A stretch of DNA of 64,000 bases, taken from positions 379,501 through 443,500 of the forward strand of contig OY821741.1 of assembly GCA_963682055.1 (NCBI GenBank), read 5' to 3'. This DNA comes from Primula veris (lineage: Eukaryota > Streptophyta > Magnoliopsida > Ericales > Primulaceae). The translations under genes and the position numbers were made by a program. Shown here piece by piece: positions 1 through 12,900 of the stretch (its first letter is position 1; each line of letters opens with the position of its first letter). A model generated the notes under the pieces. It was not told the origin of the DNA, did no database searches, and saw nothing but the letters and a program-made list of their open reading frames with translations.

Positions 1-2386
1 ATAGAGTTTTCTGTGTTTTGAGACAAAAGGAACATAATCCAAAAAATGAGAACAAGTTAACCCTAAAATAGGAATTTAAACTTTTTGATGGTAATAGGAG
101 GATCGGGTATCCAATACTAACTTCACATTCTTAGATTTTCTTTTCTCTTGATCAAAAGATTTTTTCACTGCAGATATCTTTGTAGGTAATTAATTTAGTA
201 TAAAACTACTTGATCAGTGAATTCTACCCCTTCTGGTTTTATAATTTTGGATCCACCTTTTTACATATCGGTTCCGCTAACATGTGCCCTCGCACTACAG
301 GAAAATTTGTCTCTGCCGACAAAAAATTGGCAACGAAACAAAAATTTGTCAGCAAAAATCAATTTAACCCGACGAATTTCAATATTTTGTCGAGAAAAAT
401 CTCGGCACAAAATTGTGGAGTGGGGTAAACTCCTGCCGACGAAACGGCGACGAATTACTTTTGTCGCGTCAATTCCCACCAACGAATTTCTCGTGTTTTG
501 TCGGTCTAAAAAAAACAATTGCAAGCCGACAAATAGCCTGAGAAATATTTCGTTGGGTGAAGTATTGTTTGGGTTAAAAATTGAATTTGATTTGGCTATA
601 TACATGATGTTTACTATCATGAGGTGCAATTGTACTCGTTAATATAGGAAAAGATAATTACTAATGAGATCATGATAGAAGATTAAATTTAATTAAAATA
701 TTTTTGTAACTAACAGGATAATGTATAAGATAGATAATATTTTCATATAATTATTTAGTAATAAATCTTCCACATATATCTTACACGAGAAGGAAACTAA
801 TTTTTTAACTCAATCTTGTAAATTTGGATCATGAAAATATTTTTACGTTAATAGCATCTAGACATTCAAATAAATAACTATCAAAGTAAATTCAAGTTTA
901 CTCACTTAAAAACTAAAGTTGGTGATACAACTTAAAATTATAAAAACAACTAAAATTTATGGTTTTCGCTTATCTTACTTCTTCTTTTTTTGTAAAATGT
1001 ACTATTTTTATATGTATGTATAAATTCTATAGTTTCTTCTAGATATTATTTTTGTTTATTTTAGGTGATCGAATTTGATATAAAGATATAGAATAAAAGT
1101 TATTTATAGTATAGGTATTCATTAATTTTATATAAATTAAATATTTTTTTAATATTGTAATAGTTAGTTTCGTTTTACTAAGGACACTAGTTTCGTTTTA
1201 CTAAGGACACCCTCCATTAATTGCAAAGAGTTGGTTTATCCTAAAAATATCATTATTATTCATTATTTTATCAGAGTTGGATGAAAAAATTAAATAGAGC
1301 CTTAATTATAACATATTTTGAATATTCAAACAGATCATCCATTTTCTATCATCACAATCCTCTAGCCTCTATTCTTCCTAATCACCCATCACGTTTATTC
1401 GTGTACAGGTACGTTTTTTTTTCCTTTTACTTTTATCACCTTTCAAATTGATTTAGTTTGACAAACTATGTGGTTATATCTTGGTTTTGTGGGTAATTTT
1501 CTTGTCTGATTTAATAATCATTATTGAAAACCCAAAATACACTAATCAAGTTGAAATTCAGTCCCAGTAATACGTAAAGATTCAAACTCATGATTTTCTA
1601 GATAAACTACCAATCTACTCTACCATCTGGCCTATTGCAACACATTTTAAACAAATTGGTGTTTAAAAATTTCATTTTAACTACCAAATATATTAAAAAT
1701 AAAGCTGATATTGTCCGTAATTTTTTTCCGAACACATTGCCCAAGTATTACCCGATTTGGCATAGGCCGCCCCTGCTCGTTATTCATACAAATTATTAAT
1801 GAAAAATAGTGTCCGAGTCTAAAATGAAAGTTGGATTCTCAAAACACATATTTTTAAGTCATAAATAATTTAATTATTTATATCATAAGCTAAAAATATC
1901 ATGTATCTAAAAGTAATATGGCAGTGAATATTAAGTTGTAACATGGCGGTGAATAAAAATTTTACAAGTACAATTTTTATTTTGAGCGGTAACTTAACAA
2001 AAAATTTCCCACCACAAAATTTACCACCATTGATGAAGACGTTCTTAACTGCTCCCAAATTACTCCCTCACCTTCTCTCTCTCTCAATTCCATTATCATC
2101 AACTAAAAGAGCAAATTACTCCATCACCTTCTCTCCCTCTCAATTCCATTATCATCAACTAAAGCTCTCAAAGGTACCCTTCTTATTTTTTATGTAATTA
2201 TTATTATTATAGATTTTTTTAGTGATTCAATCAAATAAACTAAGATTGGCTGCAGTATTATAGCTATTTCATCAATTACGGCTGATTCTTTCCAATTGGT
2301 TTGGCCATTTATTATGTAAAGTAGTTGTTTCCTTAAATAAAAAATAAAAAATAGGAAAAAGAAAATAAAATAATAATAAAAAAAAG

Positions 2387-2513
2387 ATGGGGAGAAAGGT
2401 GGTGGTGGGAGTAAAGGTGGATACAGAGAGTCGGGAACTGATGGCGTGGACACTAATAAATATTGCTAAGCCTGGTGATCGTATTATTGCCCTACACGTG
2501 TTGAATAAAAATG
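2387..2513 (+). pseudogene. Captured first exon of a USP-domain receptor-like cytoplasmic kinase (STUNTED-like)
   Basis: The ATG at 2387 opens about 42 codons starting MGRKVVVGVKVDTES, followed by RELMAWTLINIAKPGDR and IIALHVL. This is the beta-strand/helix start of a universal stress protein domain as found at the N terminus of plant kinases of the STUNTED type. The exon ends at a good donor (AATG|GTAAAA, 2513/2514), and then the sequence runs into a TA microsatellite. No second USP exon or kinase domain follows before the transposon ends at 2836. The fragment therefore looks like host-gene DNA captured by the CACTA element. Family assignment rests on a short segment; a generic USP gene is the alternative. 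Confidence 0.65.
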
Positions 2514-2553
2514 GTAAAACTAATTATTTATGGTTCATTTTCATGATATTTGG

Positions 2554-2554
<1 letters not shown>

Positions 2555-2635
<81 letters not shown>
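2555..2635. repeat. (TA)n microsatellite
   Basis: About 80 bp of almost pure TA with one CA interruption near 2621. It lies in what would be intron 1 of the captured USP gene fragment, inside the CACTA element. Confidence 0.97.
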
Positions 2636-2879
2636 GCTTAAAAAGTTACTTAATTACTATTAGTGAATTTGATGGTTTTCGTTTACTAATACTGAATTTG
2701 ATGATTTTTGCTTAGTAATAGTGATTTTATGTTTTTGGCTTTTATATAGTGAAATTGATGATTTTTGTTTTAGGTGGTGAATTTTTGTTTTAGCGACGAA
2801 TATTTTTTGTCGGCCTAGAGTATTTTTCTTGTAGTGTCGTAATAAGTATGTGCATAATAATAACATTTAATGTAACAAT

Positions 2880-3182
2880 GTTTAGAAAACAATCATAATT
2901 ATTACTACAACGAAACATTACAACACAATAAAAAGTCAAATATAATATTACAGAACCCTGGTTGAAACTATCTAAAGTTAAATATTAATTAAAAAAAAAT
3001 AATCATTTTAGTATATTTTATTTTTATGGACATAATATTAATTAAATAAATTATACTTAATGCATCATATGTTACAAGATATAATACAATTAATATTAAA
3101 CCAATTTATTTTCATAATATCAAGATATATAAAATAAATTGTGTCACAATTAATGTCTAACATGTGACCCGGGAGCACACGC
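2880..3182 (-). repeat. Dispersed AT-rich repeat, copy A (inverted relative to copy B)
   Basis: Read on the minus strand, this stretch aligns through its length with 17827-18232 on the plus strand. The shared landmarks, in order, are a GC-rich end (CGTGTG...CCGGG..CACATGTTA), then TTTAATATTAATTG, ATATCTTGTAACATATG and GTCTCAACTA-like blocks. No coding capacity. The GC-rich end with a short TGTG/CACA stem next to CTAG resembles a Helitron 3' terminus, but this is only a suggestion. It begins about 45 bp beyond the CACTA element. Confidence 0.6.
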
Positions 3183-4129
3183 TAGCTGTTCCCTTTATCA
3201 GTGTATGTACCGATTTTGAGTCTTTTGGTATTTTATGGTGTTTTTTTAGCTTAATTACAAAAAAAAACTTGTAAACTCCGAACAAGTTTTTGTTAATAAG
3301 CTACAAGGAATCGAAATTTTCATCCTAGGCCTCACGTAAATCATAATTTGTTAGCAAACCTAGAAAATAGAGAGTAAAAAAGAGATTTGTGAGTAATAAC
3401 AGTTGGAGAAATACCTTGAATGATGTTTGCATGAGAGTGCTTCTTTAAAACAGTCAACTTATTTGAATGGTTAGAAATATATTTCTACTTAAGAGCCTAT
3501 TTTTTAGGGTTTGGCCTATTTTTTAGGGTTTGGCCTATTTTTTAGGGTTTGGAATTGTAGGGATTCTAAATAGAATTAAGGAAAGTCTATAAGACTAAGG
3601 AAGGATTAGTAAAAATAGATTCTATGTAGGTATATTTACTAATTATTTATTTATACTAAAGAAAAGGATAAAGTTTTATTTATTTAAAAAAGTTTACAGT
3701 GTAATTTTACATACATATCTTCATATCTTCATATTTATTTAAAACTTAAATATCGTCATGCACGCACCCACCCTCTCTCCCGGCCATATCTTCATATTGT
3801 AATTACATGATTTTTTGGAACACATTTTATAATTTTTTTAATTACATAATTTCCGTAGTGTTTAAACTAAAATATTAAATCATGTTTAACTTAAATTGAC
3901 CTAACAAATATATATAGCTCAATTTGGTTATCTGTGAATAAACTACCTAGTATATTATTTCTTTTTCTAGACTAATTTCCTTTTCAAAACTGAATTAGGA
4001 TTGGTGTAAAAAAGTATAAATTACATATTAAACAACGTTGTTGGCACAGTTTGACTCTGTTATTCAGTTTTTAACAACAGGCTCTTGGTTTTATTTACAT
4101 ATATAAAACGAAGATCCTCTAATCCTGCA
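3183..4129. other. Intergenic; contains a 3-copy 19-bp tandem repeat
   Basis: AT-rich spacer between repeat copy A and the F-box gene. The only clear structure is three head-to-tail copies of a 19-bp unit, CCTATTTTTTAGGGTTTGG, at about 3487-3550. No gene seen. TATATATAG near 3909 is a possible but unremarkable TATA-like stretch upstream of the F-box gene. Confidence 0.7.
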
Positions 4130-5545
4130 ATGTGCAATTACAATCTTCATTCACGACAAGACTTTCCTGATATTCATGCAAATCCACTTAAGGGTATTTC
4201 CAGAGACACGAGAGAGTCTTACCCGTACATACCCGAAGAACTTGTTACTAATATACTATCAAGATTGCCTGTTCAATCTCTCGCTCGTTTCGAGTGTGTT
4301 TCGAAACAATGGCAAGATCTAATCAGTTATATAACCCCCGTGACATACATCCCCAAGCTTTTAATTATATCTCGTTTGAAGAACAATTATTTCTGCAGGT
4401 TCAATTCACTTGACAATGAAACCCATCTCGAAAACTTGTCTAGCCCAATAGATCAACGCTTGTTAAACGGAAACACGGTAATTAGAGTCTTTTGTTCTTG
4501 TAATGGTTTGTTTCTTATGCAAATCGGTTGTGATTTATTCATATGGAACCCAATGAGAGAATTCTTAAGGAAAGTACTTACGTGCCCTGGATTGGACGAT
4601 GGGACTTGTAGAAACTATTTGTTGGCAGATCTGTGCTATGACTATATCAACAATGAGTACAAGGTCATGTTGGTTGAGCATATGCGCCACTGCTTTTGTT
4701 GTGACGTCAGACAAAAATTTTATATGACAGCTTGTGGGTCCCGTGGTTGGAAAAAATTAGCTGCTCCTTTTGTTTGTAATACGGGTCCGTTTTTCAACGG
4801 ATATAGACACTGGCTTTGCGAAGGTTACATGTACTATGGGGACGGCCCTATATATAACTATGTAGTTTACTTTGATCCTAGCACGGATGAGTTTGTTGAA
4901 GTACCAATGCCAGAACCTAAAAAGGATTACCAGGATCGAGTTTTTGGTTTAGGAGTTTGTGATGGGTATTTTTGTATGACACGTCCAGATAATCCGTATG
5001 AACATGAAGGCAATGTAGAGTTTTTGGCGATGAAAGAGTACGGAAGTAAGGATTCGTGGGAAATTATGTTTGTGATTTCAAACGTACATAATTTACGTAC
5101 CATGGTACCTTTATTCAAAACAAAAGATGGTGAAGTATTAATAGGTACAAAATATGGGAGTGTGAAGGCTTATGATGTAGACGGGAATTTTCTTAGGGAT
5201 ATTTTGGTTCCGATGTCTGGATGTTCTTTTGATGTTATTTATTATGAGGAAAGTTGGTTTGCACCAACCGCCTACGATTTGGAACTTTCCGAAGATATCT
5301 TCTGCTATGATTTGAGTGATTCTGATAATGAAATATTATATTCGCATTACAACGAAAGCTCATCAGACGAAGAAGAGGTTTGGCCCCAGAAGAAAAGGAT
5401 GGAAAAGAAGTTTCATTATATCAAAAACACATCCGAGAATTCGACAACCAAGACTTCAGGCGATACTGAAAAAAGAAGATATCGACGAAAAAGAAAGAAA
5501 ACAAACTATAAACCAAAGTACGGATATATGAGTTTTTACTTGTAA
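4130..5545 (+). CDS. F-box protein with F-box-associated (FBA-type) domain
   Basis: An intronless ORF. I place the start at the ATG at 4130 (MCNYNLHS..., 471 aa); the frame is open upstream to 4085 but has no ATG there. Residues about 31-75 form an F-box: PEELVTNILSRLPVQSL followed by FECVSKQWQDLI. The middle section (about 115-370) has the FBA pattern: a CNGLFLM block, an IWNP block typical of FBA repeats, then YDYINNEYKVM and later EVLIGTKYG. Family knowledge: such proteins bind a SKP1-like adaptor through the F-box within an SCF ubiquitin ligase, and the FBA region recruits the target. The C-terminal ~90 residues are unusual: an acidic Asp/Ser/Glu stretch, then a strongly basic stretch (EKRRYRRKRKKTNYK) resembling a nuclear localisation signal. 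The substrate cannot be predicted. Confidence 0.88.
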   Translation: MCNYNLHSRQDFPDIHANPLKGISRDTRESYPYIPEELVTNILSRLPVQSLARFECVSKQWQDLISYITPVTYIPKLLIISRLKNNYFCRFNSLDNETHLENLSSPIDQRLLNGNTVIRVFCSCNGLFLMQIGCDLFIWNPMREFLRKVLTCPGLDDGTCRNYLLADLCYDYINNEYKVMLVEHMRHCFCCDVRQKFYMTACGSRGWKKLAAPFVCNTGPFFNGYRHWLCEGYMYYGDGPIYNYVVYFDPSTDEFVEVPMPEPKKDYQDRVFGLGVCDGYFCMTRPDNPYEHEGNVEFLAMKEYGSKDSWEIMFVISNVHNLRTMVPLFKTKDGEVLIGTKYGSVKAYDVDGNFLRDILVPMSGCSFDVIYYEESWFAPTAYDLELSEDIFCYDLSDSDNEILYSHYNESSSDEEEVWPQKKRMEKKFHYIKNTSENSTTKTSGDTEKRRYRRKRKKTNYKPKYGYMSFYL

Positions 5546-6968
5546 CCCATTCTAAGTATCTCGGCGAATCTCTTATTAAAAGAAAAGTAGTTTAATAGTT
5601 TTGTGTCAGCAATGGCTAATTAGATGATTTATTTTCTGAAGTTACAAATTAAACCTTTAATGCCATTGTTTTATGTAGCTAATTAAACTTCTTTTTAGTT
5701 ATTTTAATAAAGAATTTTTTGTTGTTAATTATTGCTTTGCCGGTACATTATTTTTCGCTCTTGAAGTTTTTCTTTTTTGTATAATAATGTCAAGAAAATC
5801 TCGTTAAGTGAAGATCGTATCCACATTTTGAATCATAAAACTCCGATATATTTAAGGTTTGCTTTTTTTTTTTTCATGATCTTGTGACATCTCTTGAGCT
5901 TTATGTTTTTTGTTTTTGTGGGCCGTCTTTCTCCACCATTAGTAGCAAATATATTATCCGATAAGTTATCATATATAAAGGCTAAGTTTATGCGGCTAAC
6001 TAATTAGTCAAATTAAAAAAAAAGTCTAACTGGTTTATCAAATGTGACATTATGATTATTTAGGGTTTTTTTAGTTCTTCTACATCAAATTTGACATCAA
6101 ATTTGTTGTAACAACTACTTAATTAGCTTAGTATAAAGTTTTAAACAAAATTCTCACCAGAACAGAAAACATCAAGGAAGATCGATCACTTAAAAAGTAC
6201 ACTCATAGAATATTACCACCCGGCCATAAATAACTTTATGCACTTTTTTCAATTTAGTGATCTGAACTACCAAAGTCACTCATTCTTTGTCAAGCAAACG
6301 GAGATGGCACTAAAATAAATTAAATAATTTTGATAGTAAAATGTACTCCGTATTAAATTGGATGCTTCTACGTACCAAAGATACTACATTGAAAAATGTA
6401 TATTTCACAAGGTATTAAACTGTATAAATCCCTAAAAATAATGCAGATAAAATTAACAAATGTCTGATGTTTATAGTTGTCGTGGGCTATTGTCTGAATG
6501 GCCAAGACCGAGAACTGAGAACTTCAGAAGTCATTTCAATTCCCCGCATCTGGTTGATAAATCCAGCAGTGTCACGACATAGACATACAAACTATGTCAA
6601 TTATGATTAAATATTCCACTTGTTGTCTACAACAATTATGATTAAATATACCACTCAATGACCTGATCAATAATTTTTACAAGATTAACAATAAATAAGC
6701 TAAAATATAGTAATGTCAATTAATCCCATACAAACTACGAGTCATCTGTCAAATATAAGCAACCAAATAGTGTATAATAATCCGATAGTCATTATATCGG
6801 TAGGGAAATAGAAATGTTTTGGAAAGGTAATTAAGATTACAACCAACTGGGAAATTCTCTTTCGAAAAAAAAAACTGGGAAGTTTAATGGTCACTAATTC
6901 GTTATACGTTAACCTCATGTACAGCCTAACAACAATTATGAAGACGAAAAAAATCAGGGAGGAAAAGT
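5546..6968. other. Intergenic, no gene seen
   Basis: About 1.4 kb of AT-rich sequence between the F-box gene (plus) and the 3' end of TDP1 (minus), so the two genes are convergent. It presumably holds both 3' UTRs. ORFs here are short and without recognisable motifs. Confidence 0.7.
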
Positions 6969-9900
6969 TCAAGAATCTTGAGAAGTGTACAACTGAACAT
7001 GTCTCGGCCAAACTTGACCATATACATCCTTCTTTACATATCTCCGGTCCCATGACCATGGAATATCTGTATTAGGAGAGAGACGAAATGAATTAACAAG
7101 GACTAGGACTACTTGAGGATGTGTAAAACTAGAGCAGTTATAAAATGAAGAAAAAGGCGAACCTTCATGTGAGTAGGGCTTTGGAGGAAGTTCATAAGGT
7201 ACAGGCAGCGGGATTATTGACGAATCGTCTTTATTCCCTTGCCAGGCTAGTGTCACAAGCTTTGTTCTTTTCACTTCTGAACTTTCTGATGCTTCAGTAT
7301 TTTGATTCTGAACCTAAAATTGAACAAAAAACAAAAACGCAAACTAAATATGAGGGCAGTTTTATGCGATAAAGATCAAGCATTAAAAACTGATTGTTGC
7401 AATGAATAGAAAAAGGCAAAACAGTGTAATATTCCTGTATAGTATTTATTTAGTTCACCAAAGGGATACTTAATTAATAGATCGATCAAGAAAGAAATGT
7501 AGATGTATCCTTGCATTTTGTACAGAAAAAATGAATAAAATTGATACTGGTGAAGTGTCAAAGGTACCTTTGTTGAGTTCAAATCATCTGTACAAGAAAA
7601 TGCATGCCCATGCTGGACTTTTGAGGGTAGAAAAAGCACTCCCAGCTGAAGAAGAACAAACCAAACGGAGCCATAATTAGAAAAAAAGGTACTTCTACAA
7701 CCTGATAATTACAAAAACCCCATTTTTAAGCTCAAACACTAGAATGTTTAATGGTACACAGAGGGAAAATATTCGAAAAGGGATAGGACTCCACTGCTAT
7801 CACTCAAAAGAATGGCCTTTATTAGTTATATTTAAACAGTTTGGAACTTGTGGACGAGAAAGGAAAAGAGTGGAGAGTGGAGCGTGGAAATAAAGCGGAA
7901 ACAATCTCTCTTTGCTTAATTTAAACAAGGAATAGGCAGGAAAATAATAAGAGTTGGAGAATACAAGAGAACTGAAGGACTCAAAAATACTCCTCTTTTC
8001 CCATTAATTGTAATTTATTTTTCTATAATTTTTCAATTCTTGCTCTTTGATGCTAGTATACCTCATACGAACGGATCATCAACTGGGTATTGCTTTTCTG
8101 GAGTGCTCCCCAGGCAGCTTTGCTCAAGTTCGCTGAGGTTAGCAAAAACCATCTGAAAAGTCATCAGAAAAGGATGATGTTAAAGATAAATATTTCCAAA
8201 GAAAAATGTGTCAACGCATAGGAAACTAAATATAAAAGGAAAGAAAATGGGCAAATGCAAGAAAAATGTCTGAAGTCCTTACGCGAGTTCTTGACCATTA
8301 TAACGTGTAAACGTCTTAATATGAGGCATTGCACGGCTGTAATATTAAAGAAGTACTGGATTAGGAAATTTAGTATGAACAGGAACAGAAAAGTATTAAA
8401 AGAAAAGAGACCTACAAATATTTGATATCAGAACTTGGTAATGAGTCAAATTTACTTAAAAAGCTTGATATGTCGCAGTAATACATGTTAATCAGAAGCC
8501 AGATGTAATTAGTTTATAAATTGCTATCAGTTATAGTGAGGGTGTGAGAGACATGGGGGAGAAAATTACAAAAATTACTTTTAATATGCTTATTGATTTT
8601 TTTAAAAGAGCAACCGAGTGGATAGAAAAGAAATGAAATGTTCTTACCAGCGGCCAGTGTGGGTTGCCTTCCATTTTGCCCAATACTTGTTTAAAAAACC
8701 TTTTTCCACGTTTTTTAGGGAGCTTGGAATGGCACTACCAGCAGCATAACCCTGGAAAATAAAGGGAAAAATCACCATAGTCCAAGCTGAAATTAAATAT
8801 ATTGCTATGTTATTGGAAGAATACACTGAAGTGACTGAATGACGACATTTCTATTCTTCATAAAACCATTTGTCAAACACTATAAAACCAAAGTAAAGGA
8901 TGATTCAGCGCAAGTTACTAAAATCCGGCTTCCTCATAATGTTAAATTTATATCATTTAACTAAAACTTTTCTAAATCATCTACTTACAGGTAGTCTAAC
9001 ACTAAAAAAAGCATACTTAAATTACCTCTAATGAACATCTAACATCTTCCACGGCGGGCCAAATTATTTGTGCCCCACCTAAACCCAGCGGCGTTCTATC
9101 TTCTGATAGTCCTGATGACAGAGAAGATGCAAACTCAGCCATCCATTTCTCATCCAACGAACCAAGTGATGAGAACTGCAACCAAATATATTACCAAAAT
9201 GGAATTTAAAAACAACTCCATAAAAAAAAAAAAAGTTCTGTCAGAGAGAGGAAGAACCATGAAAATTCTAGGGATAATTTTCAAAACTGAAGAAGATTCA
9301 CGCAATCCAAATACCAAGCTATGCTAATAAGACTCTGGTTACCTGATAAACAAGAGGAGATTTCTGAAACTTTTCATCAAATACACAATCCTGGAGGATA
9401 GTGCGAAGCTTTATATGTCCCCACTTTTTCAAATTTGGACCACTGTGATACCCAGGAACAGATCCAATTAATCTTACCTGAAAATTTTGGTAATATTACA
9501 ACTGAGAGATCAAATGATAAAGACAAATAGCAAGATTTTCGGATATGAGTATTATCGGCAACACCAGTATTCTAATAAAAGGAAAGTAGCTTCTCAGAGG
9601 ATATCCAAACATTTTTAAAATATACAGTAATTTCTTTTTCTTCTTAGACGAAAAAGATAAATAAATAAAAAACATCAGCTGGGAACACAAGCTCATCTAA
9701 GAAGCACACTAAAAGATAATACAATCTTGTAAAATTTCTGCTTTCATTCTTTTCAAGTTGGAGCCCAATCTTTCAATAATTATAAAGTATGTATTCAGGA
9801 GTATAGATATTAACAAAGAAGCTTTAAAGTAGCAAAATACAATATGCTCCAGGGATTTGTAAGAAACATTGTGAACTGGTCACTATTTAAATTAGCTGCA

Positions 9901-12900
9901 GACATACTATGAAACAAGGATGTTTTGGTAAATTTATATTTACTTAAAAAAGTAATATTTCAATCAATAAAATACCTGAAAGATGTGACCTTTTAGCTGC
10001 TAGTTTACAAATGTCAGTATAAACTTAAATGGAACTTTTGTCTGTGTATTCAGACAACATCAACAATTAACTCGCATATTTTCCAGATGGGGTCACAAAA
10101 GTATAGACTAAAAAGTAGCAACAGTTAAGATGACCAATCATGAAACAACAATTTATCCCAGAGAAAAGGACAATTTGAGGAAACAAGATTTTTTTTTTTG
10201 AAATATGGGGAAATAAATACCGCTGCACTGCTGTAATCAAACTTCTTGAAGAATGAAGCATTGACATAGAAATCTCCACGACCTGGTAAACTAGCTTTAA
10301 ACGCAGGCCACTGTGGAATAAAAATGGCATCATAAAAAACCAAGACCAAGACATATGCAACAATTAATATTTGGTATAAAAAAAAGTTTACAACTATACC
10401 TTTAATGCATTGAGATAATCGAATAAATCAGTTTCAAAGCCACAATCATTACTTGGGTTACTTTGATCCTTCCAAGGGAAATCTTGGACCCATAGACCTT
10501 GGCTTTTGTTGTTCCAATCAACATGTATCAAGTTTGCCGTATGTACAATGATTCTCACTCCTCGAGGATACACAAGAAACATGGCCTTTGAATGGTGAGT
10601 CCCATACGAAATCGGTAATGGAGGCTTATGTAAATTCCAATTCACCAACTTATGTCTCTACAATAAGTAAACAAATATTAAATTTTAAAACTTGTCGAGA
10701 GAATGAAATGTAAAGGGACTAATAAACATATGATCAATTTTTGCAGTGTAGTCTAAAAATATGGCTTTTGAAAACTATTCTTGGCGTGAGTAACTTTGAG
10801 CCAGACAATGTTTTTCTAACTTAAAGAAAACCATCATCATGAATGCCAGGACTTCAGATTTCTGAATGCGCTAAAATCAACCAATTAACAATATGCTTGC
10901 CTGGTAAGTGGTAACTTTTATTCCTATAGGCTATAGGTGCTTCTTTGAAATGTGGTATTGATTTGGTATATGAAAGAGTAAAATAGAAGCACCTTGAAAT
11001 TAAATAAACAACTTATAATGATGACAGACCTTGACATGTTCATGTAAAGCATCACTTTCTCCATGAACGACCAACACATGAGGAACCCTTTTGAGGCTTG
11101 GACATGCTGCAAAAATACATTGTAAAAAAAAAAATTAAAAAGAGAATATGGACTCTTCTTTTAAATCTGGAATATAATTTCACAATGCTTGGAAAACAGG
11201 CAGAAATTCTCATTTACATGCGCTCATTTGTTTTTTCTGATATGTCTATACTAGCACATGTCTATAACCGACGTGGAAAACAAGTATCTTGTGGTGAGGT
11301 ATTCAACTTTTAGAAGGAATGAAGTTAATATGTTATCATTTAGTTTTGAAGTGTAGATACTCACCAGAAATCAACCAATCCACATCCACCATGTAATTTG
11401 AAAGGACAGCTATCTGAACATCTCCCTACCAAGTTAATATGAAAGTAATTTGTCAGGCAAGACTTCCCAAAACAGGCAAGACTTCCAAGGATGGTCAACA
11501 TTTTAGTATTAGTTGTCTAGACTCCTTTCTCAGTTGTGTTATCCAATTAACCATATGTACAGGTGAAACCTCCTCAAAGTATTCTTATTAAATAACATAA
11601 GAAATTTGTTCTGTAACAAAGGAATGCAATATCTAGTTGTAGTGGTGCCTTGCCAGGATTTTACCTGAATCACATCACTAATAGAGACAGACAAGGTATT
11701 GGCCCAAGCAGGCAGCCCTTGCACTCTCAGAAGACGGAAAGTTGAAGCTAATTTCTTTTTCAAAATGTTAAAGTGACGAATGGCCTCCAAAGAACTGTCT
11801 TGTTCAGACTGTGACAAAAAAGAGAAAATAATTATCTTAAAATAAGAGAAATAAATCAAAACATCCCGTTTACCTTCAATTACTGAGATATAATACCTGA
11901 AAATTACTTGTTTGAGCTTCATTATGAGAAGCTCGCCTCTTTTTCTTCATATCTTGCACCTCACTATCACTCATCTCGCAACTTAGATTTGCAGTGCTAG
12001 TTCTTTTCTTATCACCAGGCGAACATGTGATTTTTTCAACAGCTATAGGAACATATTCGTAAAAGTAATGCCCTGGTATTAACTCAATGATGTCGCCGAA
12101 TCTAATTTTTGTTCTTTCTTGAGACAAAATTTTGTTTCTTTGACCTTGAGAGCTAACAACAACTGGATTTGATCCTTCCTATAAAACCATTAAAGGATTT
12201 TAACTGTTTGATTAAAATTAAAGGATGCATAAATACGTTAATTCTGGGCCCCATAACCTCTATAATGGAAACAAGAAAGAGCATTAACCCTTAACTTTAT
12301 GTTCTTAACGAAAAATTATGGAAGAGTGTCCTGTCCCAACTTCTAAGTGTCATCAAACAAAACGTTTTCTGGTAAGTTCATCAAATAGATATGCTGCATA
12401 GAACAGAATTTTCTTATAAAACTATGTTGAACAAATTATGGGTACAGGTACTATACGATACTTTGATACGAAGATGGTGATACAAAGTTGTATGAAAATT
12501 CAGCGTACGACTAGGTGGTTTGTCAGTTAAGACTAAAAAGGTCAACAATATTTCAAAATCGGTATCGCAATTTATCCACATCAGGTCGGTATTGGAAACT
12601 AAAAAATAAAATCTACGAGTATTTGTGCTACAAGAGTACAAAACTTATCATCCTTTCCTATTGCAATTTGAAACAAACATTATTTGATCTTGTGATGCGC
12701 TTTACATAAATTTGCAGTGCATACCACGATGATATCAGCAGATCCATCACTAGAAGCTTCTATCATGATATGCTTGCGACTAAGTCTCTTATCAGTGACT
12801 GGTATACAGTTACGGCCCACAAAGTTGGGGCCTTTGCAGATTGTTAGCTTGGGCAATGCAATCTCTTCTTTCGAATTTTTGCAGAGAGGTGACAGAAACC

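Larger units (their letters stand above)
293..2836. mobile_element. CACTA (EnSpm) non-autonomous DNA transposon with captured gene DNA
   Basis: The left end reads CACTACAGGAAAA and the right end, read inverted, CACTACAAGAAAAA. Both are followed within 30 bp by GCCGACAAAAAAT, so the terminal inverted repeats agree beyond the core. The element is flanked by a 3-bp direct repeat TCG (290-292 and 2837-2839), the duplication size of the CACTA superfamily. GCCGAC/CGACGAA motifs are repeated in the first 250 bp, like CACTA subterminal repeats. No transposase is visible, so it must have moved in trans. Inside are a first exon of a USP-domain kinase gene (2387-2513), a leader-like stretch with a ~57-bp direct duplication (about 2057-2164), a 23-bp tandem duplication near 1165-1210, and a TA microsatellite. 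What is seen: ends, TSD, cargo. Superfamily assignment follows from them. Confidence 0.88.

Noticed and set aside
2387..2641. 84-aa ORF ending in repeated Ile-Tyr
   Set aside because: Only the first ~42 codons are USP-like. The rest reads through a splice donor into a TA microsatellite.
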